A stretch of DNA of 7,954 bases from an uncultured Caulobacteraceae bacterium (lineage in GTDB: Bacteria > Pseudomonadota > Alphaproteobacteria > Caulobacterales > Caulobacteraceae): the NCBI GenBank assembly GCA_946482375.1, contig CAMLRH010000120.1, positions 1 to 7,954 of the forward strand, written 5' to 3'. Below are positions 1-7,403 of the stretch, in pieces (positions within the stretch are counted from its first letter, which is position 1; every line of letters begins with the position of its first letter). Below the pieces are notes generated by a model. That model was given only the letters and a program-made list of their open reading frames with translations, ran no database searches and had not been told where the DNA came from. Both the position numbers and the translations under genes were made by a program.

Positions 1-386
1 TCGACGCGGGCGGCGCCAACGGGACGGGTCCAAACCTCTACGGCACGCTCGGGAAGAAGCCTGGCACTCACGCGGGCTACAGCTACTCCCCGGCCATGCT
101 CGAGCACGGCAACGCGGTCGGCAAGTGGGACTACGAGGACCTCAGCGAGTTCCTGAAGGCGCCGCAAAAGCACGTCCCAGGCACCAAGATGACCTTCGTC
201 GGCCTCAAGAAGGCCGAAGACCGCATCGCGATGATCGCCTACCTGCACAGCCTCGGCTCGTCGCTGCCGTTCCCGGCCCCGAATCCGGCCGCCGCGGCGG
301 CTCCGGCCGAAGGCGAGGCCCCGGCCGCTGAAGGCGCGCCGGCGGCCGAGGAAGCCCCGGCTCCCGCCGCCGAAGCCGCCCACTAG
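1..386 (+). CDS. Class I cytochrome c, C-terminal part (CycM-like)
   Basis: This is the 3' part of a gene that enters from the left edge, read from base 3 to the TAG at 384-386 (127 visible residues). It opens with DAGGANGTGPNLYGTLGKK, the stretch that normally follows the CxxCH haem-binding site of mono-haem class I cytochromes c; the CxxCH itself lies outside the window. The motif PGTKMTFVGLKK holds the probable axial haem ligand Met63 of the visible part, and it is followed by the usual C-terminal helix (AEDRIAMIAYLHSLG). Such proteins carry electrons between the bc1 complex and terminal oxidases on the periplasmic face of the inner membrane. The last 38 residues or so are an Ala/Pro/Glu-rich low-complexity tail beyond the haem fold. 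The family assignment is firm. Whether it is membrane-anchored (CycM) or soluble cannot be told without the N-terminus. Confidence 0.93.
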   Translation, partial: DAGGANGTGPNLYGTLGKKPGTHAGYSYSPAMLEHGNAVGKWDYEDLSEFLKAPQKHVPGTKMTFVGLKKAEDRIAMIAYLHSLGSSLPFPAPNPAAAAAPAEGEAPAAEGAPAAEEAPAPAAEAAH

Positions 387-395
387 GGCACTGGA

Positions 396-509
396 ATCTC
401 CCTCCCCTTCATGGGGAGGGTGGCAGCCGAAGGCTGACGGGTGGGGCTGTATCGAAACTCCCCCACCCGACGGCTGCGCCGTCTTCCCTCCCCATGAAGG
501 GAGGGAGAT
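396..509. repeat. Nested palindromic intergenic repeat, probable bidirectional terminator
   Basis: Three nested inverted-repeat tiers can be read directly. The outer arms at 396-420 and 486-509 are complementary over 24 pairs with one bulged C. The middle arms are gcagccg (423-429) and cggctgc (471-477). The inner arms are cgggtgggg (438-446) and ccccacccg (461-469) around a 14-base loop. The element lies between the convergent cytochrome c and NlpC/P60 genes, so the RNA from either side would fold into a long hairpin. There is no U-rich tail, so termination or 3'-end protection is an inference. The last base of the repeat is also the first base of the complement of the NlpC/P60 stop codon (509-511). 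Its form suggests a dispersed genomic repeat family, which cannot be verified from one copy. Confidence 0.85.
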
Positions 510-1338
510 CAGATGCGCCGATATCCCGTCGGCTCTCCGGCCCCCGCCGCGCGGATGCGTTCAATCGCCTGATCCAGCGGTTCACGCACCACCATCATGT
601 GATGGGCGTTAGCGTGGACGATGGCGTTGTCGCCGGTGACGATGGCGACGTGGCCCTTCCAGAAGACCAGGTCGCCGCGTTCGAGGGCGTTAGCCTCGAC
701 GGGTGAACCCAATTCGGCCTGCTGGTCGCTGTCGCGCGGACACGCTTTGGCGCAGGCGTAGAGCGCCTGCTGCACCAGCCCCGAGCAGTCGAGACCGAGG
801 CTCTCGCGGCCGCCCCACTGGTAAGGCGCGCCAAGAAAGCGCTCGGCGACCTCGGCGGGGTCGCTCTGGCCGACGCCGATGGGCGCCAGATGCTCCTCGA
901 CGAACCAGCCGGTCCCGGCGCCCTTGGCGAAGCGGCCCTCACGCGCCTCGACGGCGACCAGCGCGTTCATGGAATAGAGGCCGCGCGGCGCCGACTTGAT
1001 GTTCGGCTCGCTGAAGGCGTAGGTCCGCAGCGCGCTGACCCAGTGGGTCGTTTCCGTCCGCTCGACGCCCAGCGCGACCGTCTCGACGAAGCCGACATAG
1101 CCGTCACGCCGGGCCTGGCCGAAGGCCCAGCCGTTCGTCTCCTCGAGGACGTCGAACAGCTCGCCGAACAGCAGCTGGTCCATCTGCTCGGAGGCAGCCT
1201 TCGGCTCGCGACGGATTGCGGCGGAAGGGACGACAAGCTGGCGGGTCTTCGGCTCGATGTAGGTCGCGGCCGGAACCAGGCCCTCCAGCCCGATCGAGGC
1301 GCGACCGTCGCGGATCAGGGTTAGGCGCGGATCAAGCA

Positions 1339-1342
<4 letters not shown>
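509..1342 (-). CDS. NlpC/P60 (C40) family cysteine peptidase
   Basis: This 277-residue protein has a C-terminal NlpC/P60 domain. The catalytic motif GAPYQWGGRESLGLDCSGLV contains the nucleophile Cys186; His231 (KGHVAIV) and His243 (IVHANAHH) complete the expected triad. Residues of about 25-150 look like the SH3-like N-terminal region found in YkfC-type dipeptidyl-peptidase VI enzymes, which cut after L-Ala-gamma-D-Glu in wall-derived peptides. No signal peptide is visible, so a cytosolic role in recycling peptides is more likely than wall cleavage outside the cell. The start ATG at 1340-1342 overlaps the TGA of the aminopeptidase as ATGA, which fixes the start and suggests translational coupling. 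The open frame continues upstream, but that stretch is out-of-frame aminopeptidase sequence. The family is certain; the exact substrate is inference. Confidence 0.93.
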
Positions 1343-2718
<1,376 letters not shown>

Positions 2719-2757
2719 GGCTTCATCTGTGGCATGACCCGAGGGTCGGCAAAAGCC

Positions 2758-3267
2758 TCAGCCGCCCAGGCCCGCGACGAGCGGGCTTTGCGGCAGCATG
2801 GCGAGCGCGCCGACGGCGATGGCGAGGCCATAGGGGGCGTCCGAGGCCTCGACCAGCCGGCCCACCCAGGCCGGGCCGCGCTGAAGGTGCGGACGCAGCA
2901 GGTTGGAACGCATTTGCATCAGGATGAGCGCCAGCACGCCCCCGGCCAGCGCCGTCGCCAGCAGGAAGGGCAGCACTGTCGGCCAGCCCATCCATAGCGC
3001 GCAGCCGGCCAGCATCTTGGCGTCGCCGCCGCCCATCCAGTTGGCGTGGAACATCCCAAGGCCAACGAGCAGCACGCAGGCGCCGACGGCCGTAGCCACC
3101 CCGATGGCGCCAAGCGAGGCGCCCGCAGCGAGCGCGGCCGGGTAGAAGGCCGCCGCGATCGCGATCGACAGCCAGTTGGGGATGGTGAAACTCGTCACGT
3201 CCTTCAGCGCCGCCGTGACGACCAGCAGCGGGAAGGCGGCGATGAGGATGACGGCCAGGACGGTCAT
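2758..3267 (-). CDS. cpaA: Prepilin peptidase CpaA (A24 family)
   Basis: This small polytopic membrane protein (169 residues from the ATG at 3265-3267) is an aspartic prepilin peptidase of the TadV/CpaA type, which cuts the leader from Flp pilins at the inner membrane. The two catalytic aspartates of family A24 are present: Asp23 in LKDVTSFTIPN and Asp82 in the GxGD-type motif MGGGDAKM. Hydrophobic stretches lie at about 4-20, 32-50, 54-74, 86-115 and 146-167. It has no N-terminal methyltransferase domain, as expected for CpaA. The frame stays open to a TTG at 3310-3312, but that codon lies in the terminator tail, so the ATG is preferred; no clear Shine-Dalgarno stands before either. pilA lies just upstream. 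An aminopeptidase gene follows where the other cpa pilus genes might be expected. Confidence 0.92.
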   Translation of the reverse strand: MTVLAVILIAAFPLLVVTAALKDVTSFTIPNWLSIAIAAAFYPAALAAGASLGAIGVATAVGACVLLVGLGMFHANWMGGGDAKMLAGCALWMGWPTVLPFLLATALAGGVLALILMQMRSNLLRPHLQRGPAWVGRLVEASDAPYGLAIAVGALAMLPQSPLVAGLGG

Positions 3268-3308
3268 GCGGGCGGAGGATGCGTCGAGCGGATGAACCAA
3301 TCGTTGCG

Positions 3309-3345
3309 GCAAAGAAGAAGGGCCGGGGATCGCTCCCCGGCCCTT
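3309..3345 (-). terminator. Intrinsic terminator downstream of pilA
   Basis: A 12-base-pair perfect stem (3318-3329 with 3334-3345) of aagggccgggga type closes a four-base loop. On the minus strand it is followed at once by TTCTTCTTT (3317-3309). This is a classical Rho-independent terminator for the pilA transcript, 24 bases after the pilA stop codon. It lies before the cpaA start, so it would hold down read-through and keep pilin mRNA well above cpaA mRNA. Confidence 0.85.
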
Positions 3346-3369
3346 CGCCTACAGCGTTAGACGCTGACC

Positions 3370-3543
3370 TTAGGTGTTAGCTTCGGTCAGCTCGTCGTCG
3401 ATCGTCTGGAAGGTGGTGTTCAGCGTGCCACCGATGGCCGTGACGGCCGCGATGATGACAACGGCGATGAGCGCGACGATCAGGCCATACTCGATGGCGG
3501 TGGCGCCGGACTCGTCCTTCAGAAAGCGAGCGAACTTGGTCAT
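3370..3543 (-). CDS. pilA: Flp family type IVb pilin
   Basis: This 57-residue pilin starts MTKFARFLKDESGATAIEYGLI and ends at the TAA at 3370-3372. It has the Flp/PilA hallmarks: a short basic leader, the cleavage region SGATAIEYG with the conserved Glu18-Tyr19 pair, then a hydrophobic helix of about 20 residues (LIVALIAVVIIAAVTAIGG) and a short polar tail. CpaA, encoded next door, is expected to cleave after Gly13, giving a mature pilin of about 44 residues beginning ATAIEYG. Polymerised Flp pilins form the tad/cpa pili used for surface attachment. The start is well supported by an AGGAG sequence (3550-3554) six bases before the ATG at 3541-3543. A strong terminator follows the gene and a long AT-rich control region precedes it. 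Confidence 0.96.
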   Translation of the reverse strand: MTKFARFLKDESGATAIEYGLIVALIAVVIIAAVTAIGGTLNTTFQTIDDELTEANT

Positions 3544-3548
3544 CTGGA

Positions 3549-3554
3549 TCTCCT
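3549..3554 (-). promoter_or_regulatory. Shine-Dalgarno of pilA
   Basis: AGGAGA on the minus strand lies five bases before the pilA ATG. It is one of the clearest ribosome-binding sites in the window and fits a highly expressed pilin; it also decides the start of this short gene. Confidence 0.8.
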
Positions 3555-3643
3555 GAGTTTCAGCAAGCAGGCGGTTGCGGGATCAAGCCATTCACTCCGG
3601 CCTGCTCGCCCCCGAACACGTGAGGACTTTTCGCTCACCTCGC

Positions 3644-3659
3644 TTAATGCTGAGTAAAC
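3644..3659. promoter_or_regulatory. Candidate CtrA-binding box
   Basis: The sequence TTAA-tgctgag-TAAAC matches the CtrA consensus TTAA-N7-TTAAC except for one base. It lies 101 bases upstream of the pilA ATG. If it overlaps the -35 region, transcription would start near 3615-3620 and leave a leader of roughly 70 bases. The regulator is inferred from the consensus and from CtrA control of Caulobacter pilA. Confidence 0.5.
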
Positions 3660-3682
3660 AAGAAAGTGGTCGTGTTTTGCTT

Positions 3683-3690
3683 ATGGTTTA
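3683..3690 (-). promoter_or_regulatory. Candidate CtrA half-site (imperfect)
   Basis: TAAACCAT on the minus strand differs by one base from the TTAACCAT half-site associated with CtrA in Caulobacter. It faces the exact half-site at 3714-3721 in inverted orientation. Alone it would be weak evidence; the clustering gives it some weight. Confidence 0.3.
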
Positions 3691-3707
3691 CTTATTTTTA
3701 CTATTAG

Positions 3708-3721
3708 GATTCGTTAACCAT
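3708..3721. promoter_or_regulatory. GANTC (CcrM) site abutting a TTAACCAT half-site
   Basis: GATTC (3708-3712), a target of the cell-cycle methylase CcrM, lies one base before an exact TTAACCAT (3714-3721), an 8-mer linked to CtrA control in Caulobacter. Their adjacency could make binding sensitive to methylation state. Both motifs are short and the function is inference. Confidence 0.4.
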
Positions 3722-3747
3722 AAGCCTCGCTTAGAAGGAATTTCCCG

Positions 3748-4513
3748 TTACGGGACAAAGCTTTGCTGTAGGACAGAGAACAGCTTCACGGTGGAACCCT
3801 GAGGAATTTCAACACCGTCCAGCCGCGCCACAGGCCGGGTGAGTATCAAACTGTTAGTCACGAAAATTGCGTCGGCGGCCGATAATTCTTCCCTGCCGGC
3901 CGCTGTTTCCACCGAGACGAGTCCCACCGAAGAGGCCGCGGCCAGCACCTTCGCCCGTGCGATCCCGGGCAAAACGCCGCACCCCAGCGCCGGTGTGAAC
4001 AACGCCGACCCCCTGATCCAGAAGATGTTGGCGGCCGACGCGCAGGCGACCTCGCCGCGATTGTTGAGCATCAGCGCCTCATCGGCGCCGGCCGCCTTCG
4101 CCTCCGCGCGAGCCAGCACGTTGTCGAGATAGGCCAGCGTCTTCAGCTCCGACGCTGGTGAGCCTTCGTTGCGCCGGATCGTTGCCGTAACGAGCGTGGC
4201 CGGGGTCTCCGGCCTTGGCGCGGGCGCGGCCTTCGCCAGCAGGCGCGGCTCGGGCCGGTCAGGCCGTTCGAGGCCCCTGCCCCCCGAACCGGCGGTCAGG
4301 GTCAACCGCCGCGCGGCCCCGAACCGCCCTTGCGGCCTCCTCGCACAGCCGTGCCGCTTCGGCGAGGTCCGGCGCCGGCAACCCCAGCGCCGCGCAGCCC
4401 TCCGCCAGTCGTTGCAGGTGCTCCTCCAGCCAGACCAGCTCGCCATCCAGCGAGAGGATGGTCTCGAACAACCCGTCGCCGAGCGTCAGGCCGCGATCAT
4501 CGTTAGGGATCAT
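3748..4513 (-). pseudogene. pabC: 4-amino-4-deoxychorismate lyase / class IV aminotransferase, frameshifted
   Basis: A PLP-dependent fold-type IV enzyme is encoded in two frames. The N-terminal part (MIPNDDRGLTLGDGLFETI, to about residue 65) begins at the ATG at 4511-4513, which overlaps the pabB TGA as ATGA. Near 4307-4320 the coding similarity moves to the next frame (RLTLTAGSGGRGLERP onward) and runs to the TAA at 3748-3750. Skipping one base joins them into a normal 254-residue protein with the expected catalytic Lys124 in SELKTLAYLDNVLAR and the cofactor-site stretch ACASAANIFW. Read as it stands, the first frame makes only 84 residues and lacks the lysine. PabC converts aminodeoxychorismate to p-aminobenzoate and pyruvate, which fits the gene before it. 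A branched-chain or D-amino-acid transaminase role cannot be excluded. The shift is either a real mutation or a sequencing error in GC-rich sequence. Confidence 0.85.
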
Positions 4514-5835
4514 GCCAGCGGCTCCGTCAGCGCGCGGCGCAGGGCGGCGATCTTGGCCTCGGTCTCCTCGCGCTCTAGGACGGGTTCGCTGTCAGCGACA
4601 ATGCCCGCGCCCGCCGGTGCTTCGAAACGCCAGCCGTCGTTGTCCTCCACCAGCCCGACGGTGCGGATGAGCACGCTGGAGTCGAACGCGCCGTCCGCCC
4701 CGGCCCAGAACATCGAACCGCAGTAGGGCCCGCGCGGGGGCTCGTAGTCCGCGATGACCTTCATCGCCTGCACCTTGGGCGCGCCGGTGATCGAGCCGGG
4801 CGGGAAGGCCGCCCGCAGGAGATCAACAGCCGTCATGCCGGGCGCCAGCCTCCCCGTCACCGTCGAGACCAGGTGATGGACGTTCGGGAAGGTCTCCACC
4901 CGGAACAGCTCGGGCGTCGCCACCGCCCCCGCCGGACAGACGCGCGACAGGTCATTCCTCATCAGGTCGACAATCATCAGATTCTCGGCCCGGTCCTTGG
5001 CGCTGGCGGCCAACTCGGCGGCCAGCGCCGCATCCTCCGCCGCCGTGCGGCCACGCGGCCGGGTGCCCTTAATCGGACGCGTCTCGACGGTGAGTTCGTC
5101 GCCCGAACCGATGCTCAGGAACCGCTCGGGCGAGTTGGACACCACCGCCCTCCCCGGCAGCCGCAGGTACGCCGCGAACGGAGCCGGCGCGGTGCCCGCC
5201 AGCCGCGCCAGCACGTCGAAGGGTGTCACGCCGTCCGCCAACCGTCCGGCCCAGCGCCGGGCGATGTTGGCCTGAAATATCTCGCCGTCGGCGATCCGCC
5301 CCACGACATCTGAGACGGCGGCTTCATAGTCGGCGGCCGGCGCTGCGGCTTCGAATCCAGTGGAAAGCGCCCCGCCCGCTCCAATCCGCTCCGGCGCATC
5401 CAGCCAACCGGCGGCCTCCTCGGCGCGAGCTTGCGCATCCTCGCCCCGCCCCACGGCCAGAACCTCGCGACGCTCATGATCGAAGGCGAGCAGCGCCGGG
5501 TAGCGGGCCGCCGCGAGGTCCGGCCAATCCGGATGGCGCTTCAGCCCCACCGCCTCGACCCGGTCGCCGAGCTCGTAACAGGCCAGCCCCGCGACGCCGC
5601 CCTGGAACGGCGGACCGTCCGGATGGCGTTCCAGCTTCGGCCCGATCAGCGCCGCCAGCGCATCGAAGCTCGCGTCCTCCAGCACCGCGTCCGGTGCGCG
5701 CAGCAGGTACGACCACCGCGCCCTCGGCCCCTCGCCGCCAGACAGGAAGGCGCAAGCCCACGATTCGTCGGCAAAGGCGGACAGCACCTCCGCCGGCTCC
5801 CGCCACGCTCTCTTTATAAGGGCGACCGCGCGCAT
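4510..5835 (-). CDS. pabB: Aminodeoxychorismate synthase component I
   Basis: This 441-residue chorismate-binding enzyme adds ammonia to chorismate to give 4-amino-4-deoxychorismate, the first step from chorismate to p-aminobenzoate and folate. The motif ETRPIKGTRPRG carries Lys256; PabB enzymes have this lysine where anthranilate synthase TrpE has alanine (PIAGT), so PabB is preferred over TrpE. Other family signatures are SNSPERFL (233-240), the DLMRNDLSRVC helix (290-300), and the FPPGSITGAPKVQAM (344-358) and IADGEIFQANI (181-191) stretches. The N-terminal 150 residues form the variable half of the fold. No amidotransferase (PabA) domain is fused or encoded nearby. The ATG at 5833-5835 lies 18 bases after the transporter stop with only a weak ribosome-binding site, and the stop overlaps the pabC start. 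Confidence 0.95.
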   Translation of the reverse strand: MRAVALIKRAWREPAEVLSAFADESWACAFLSGGEGPRARWSYLLRAPDAVLEDASFDALAALIGPKLERHPDGPPFQGGVAGLACYELGDRVEAVGLKRHPDWPDLAAARYPALLAFDHERREVLAVGRGEDAQARAEEAAGWLDAPERIGAGGALSTGFEAAAPAADYEAAVSDVVGRIADGEIFQANIARRWAGRLADGVTPFDVLARLAGTAPAPFAAYLRLPGRAVVSNSPERFLSIGSGDELTVETRPIKGTRPRGRTAAEDAALAAELAASAKDRAENLMIVDLMRNDLSRVCPAGAVATPELFRVETFPNVHHLVSTVTGRLAPGMTAVDLLRAAFPPGSITGAPKVQAMKVIADYEPPRGPYCGSMFWAGADGAFDSSVLIRTVGLVEDNDGWRFEAPAGAGIVADSEPVLEREETEAKIAALRRALTEPLA

Positions 5836-5853
5836 GGCGGCCTGATAGCACCG

Positions 5854-7332
5854 TTAGTGCGTCTCTGGAGCAGCCCGTCCGCCACCACGCACGAAGAACA
5901 TGCCGATCAGCCCCAGCGACAGCAGGCCGGCGATGGGGAAGAAGCCGGCCTGCTGGGTGCCGAAGGCGTCGGTGAAAATCCGCACCAGCAGTGACCCCAG
6001 CCACACCGTCACCGTGCCAGACAGCGCGTAGAGGCCGAAGAAGGAAGCGCTCTTGCCCTTCGGCGTCAGGCGGGTCAGCAGCGTGCGGCTGGAGGCATAG
6101 TGCGCGGTGACGAAGATCGCGACGCCAAAGCCGATCGCCAGGTAGATCACCTCCGGCAGCGTCCTGAACATCGGACCGTTCCACAGCGGCGCCTGGGCGG
6201 CCGGATCGAAGACCCAGGCGAACAGGATCTTCTCGCGCCCCATGCCGAGCTGCGCCGTAAGGCAGGCGATAGCGCCGCCGATCTCGATCTGGACCGCGCG
6301 CTTGGGGCCGACCAGCGCGTCGAGCGCCGCGCCGACGAAGCCGCCGATGACCGCGAAGATGCTGAGCAGGATGCCGTAGGCCAGCATCTCCAGCACACCC
6401 CAGCGCATCACGCCGGCCGCATAGACCCCGCCGAACAGCAGCAGCGCCGTCATGCCGTCGGTGAACAGCATCCGCGACAGCAGATAGATGGTGGCGTCCC
6501 GCTGGCCCTTCAGGCTCTTGAGCGTCTCGATGAGGCCAAGCCAGCCCTGGCGCAGGCCGGCCATCAGCCGCACGCCGGTTGGCTCGGCGTCCGGCGTAAA
6601 CAGGAAAAAGGGGATCGAGCCCAGCACCAGCAAGACCGCGGCAATGGGCCCGACGATCCGCGACGGTTCGTGCGCGAGGGGGTCGAGCCCAAACAGCGGC
6701 TTGTCGGGAATGAAGCTCCAGTCGACCGACCCCGGCAGAGCGAACGCCCAGAGGACGAAGCTCAGGGTCAGCACGGAGAACAGATTGCCGAGCGACAGCG
6801 CCAGCCCCGAGGCATGGGGCGCCTGGCGCGGCGTCGTGGCGCGGGTCAACAGCGAGTTGTGGACGATCTCGTTGTAGGCGAAGAGCGCGCCCATCACCGA
6901 CAGGATGATCGAAACCGCCAGCACCGACAGGCCGCTGCCGTCAGGCTTTGCCCACCACAGCGCCCACATCAGCGGCGCCATCACAGCGGTCAGCAGCAGC
7001 AGCATCGGCTTGCGCCGCCCGAAGCTGTCGATGGTGGCGCCGAGCAAGGGGCCGGTGAAGGCGACGAACAGCCCGTAGGCCATGCCGATGTTGGCGACCA
7101 ACGCCTGGCCCCGCACCGGATCGCCGACGAAGGTCGTCGCGAAGTAGGGCGAGAAAATATAGATGGTGACGAGGATGACGTAGGGGTCGCGGCCGCCTTC
7201 CAGCAGCGACCAGCTGGCGGCCTTCAGCGGCAGCCTGCCGACGCCTTCGGTCGCCAACGCCGCGGGGGCGGCTTCGACCTCGGCGACGGGATCGAGACTG
7301 CCGGGCAGCCGGCCGCCAGTTTCGTCGGTCAT
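5854..7332 (-). CDS. MFS transporter, Atg22/UMF1-like
   Basis: This 492-residue inner-membrane protein has about twelve hydrophobic segments, for instance at roughly 51-69, 78-98, 109-128, 134-153, 176-199, 226-246, 283-306, 315-338, 394-412, 428-450 and 463-481. The N-terminal stretch WSLLEGGRDPYVILVTIYIFSPYF and the late stretch SRTLLTRLTPKGKSASFFGLYALSG are typical of the Atg22/UMF1 branch of the major facilitator superfamily. A motif-A-like loop, GATIDSFGRRKP (98-109), follows the second segment. Substrates of bacterial members are mostly unknown; yeast Atg22 exports amino acids from the vacuole. The ATG at 7330-7332 follows GGGAGG (7337-7342) by four bases. Its 18-base spacing to pabB suggests co-transcription, but a link to p-aminobenzoate or folate is only a guess from position. 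Confidence 0.9.
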   Translation of the reverse strand: MTDETGGRLPGSLDPVAEVEAAPAALATEGVGRLPLKAASWSLLEGGRDPYVILVTIYIFSPYFATTFVGDPVRGQALVANIGMAYGLFVAFTGPLLGATIDSFGRRKPMLLLLTAVMAPLMWALWWAKPDGSGLSVLAVSIILSVMGALFAYNEIVHNSLLTRATTPRQAPHASGLALSLGNLFSVLTLSFVLWAFALPGSVDWSFIPDKPLFGLDPLAHEPSRIVGPIAAVLLVLGSIPFFLFTPDAEPTGVRLMAGLRQGWLGLIETLKSLKGQRDATIYLLSRMLFTDGMTALLLFGGVYAAGVMRWGVLEMLAYGILLSIFAVIGGFVGAALDALVGPKRAVQIEIGGAIACLTAQLGMGREKILFAWVFDPAAQAPLWNGPMFRTLPEVIYLAIGFGVAIFVTAHYASSRTLLTRLTPKGKSASFFGLYALSGTVTVWLGSLLVRIFTDAFGTQQAGFFPIAGLLSLGLIGMFFVRGGGRAAPETH

Positions 7333-7403
7333 GCATCCTCCCGGCAGCCGTCATGGACGCCGCGGCCGCTCGGAAGTCAGCGTAGCCTCAAACAAGCGTT
7401 TGG
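7333..7403 (-). other. Short intergenic gap, phosphatase to MFS gene
   Basis: These 71 bases hold the MFS ribosome-binding site (GGGAGG, 7337-7342) and a weak five-base hairpin caaac/gtttg at 7388-7401 just after the phosphatase stop. I see no convincing terminator or promoter, so read-through from the phosphatase gene is possible. Confidence 0.5.

Larger units (their letters stand above)
3544..3747 (-). promoter_or_regulatory. AT-rich pilA upstream control region
   Basis: This 204-base stretch separates the pabC stop from the pilA start and holds no credible gene. About 3644-3740 is strikingly AT-rich against the GC-rich flanks. It contains one near-consensus CtrA box, two TTAACCAT-like half-sites, one GANTC site and a 9-base direct repeat (cctcgctta at 3638-3646 and 3725-3733). 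In Caulobacter crescentus pilA is directly activated by CtrA, so a CtrA-driven promoter is the natural reading. I could not pick a confident -10 element. Confidence 0.65.

Noticed and set aside
3268..3312. TTG start for cpaA adding 15 residues
   Set aside because: The codon lies in the terminator tail, has no Shine-Dalgarno, and the extra residues are polar and unlike the hydrophobic N-terminus of CpaA proteins.
3743..3755. Small hairpin tcccg-tta-cggga at the pabC stop as a terminator
   Set aside because: The stem is only five pairs and no T-run follows on the minus strand, so it is unlikely to terminate transcription.
3575..3802. Open frame of 75 codons on the plus strand across the pilA upstream region
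   Set aside because: It runs through the AT-rich control region and into the antisense of the pabC 3' end, has no ribosome-binding site, and its protein has no recognisable pattern.
4510..5835. Anthranilate synthase TrpE as the identity of the chorismate enzyme
   Set aside because: The active-site stretch reads PIKGT with lysine, as in PabB, rather than the PIAGT of TrpE, and a pabC-type gene follows.
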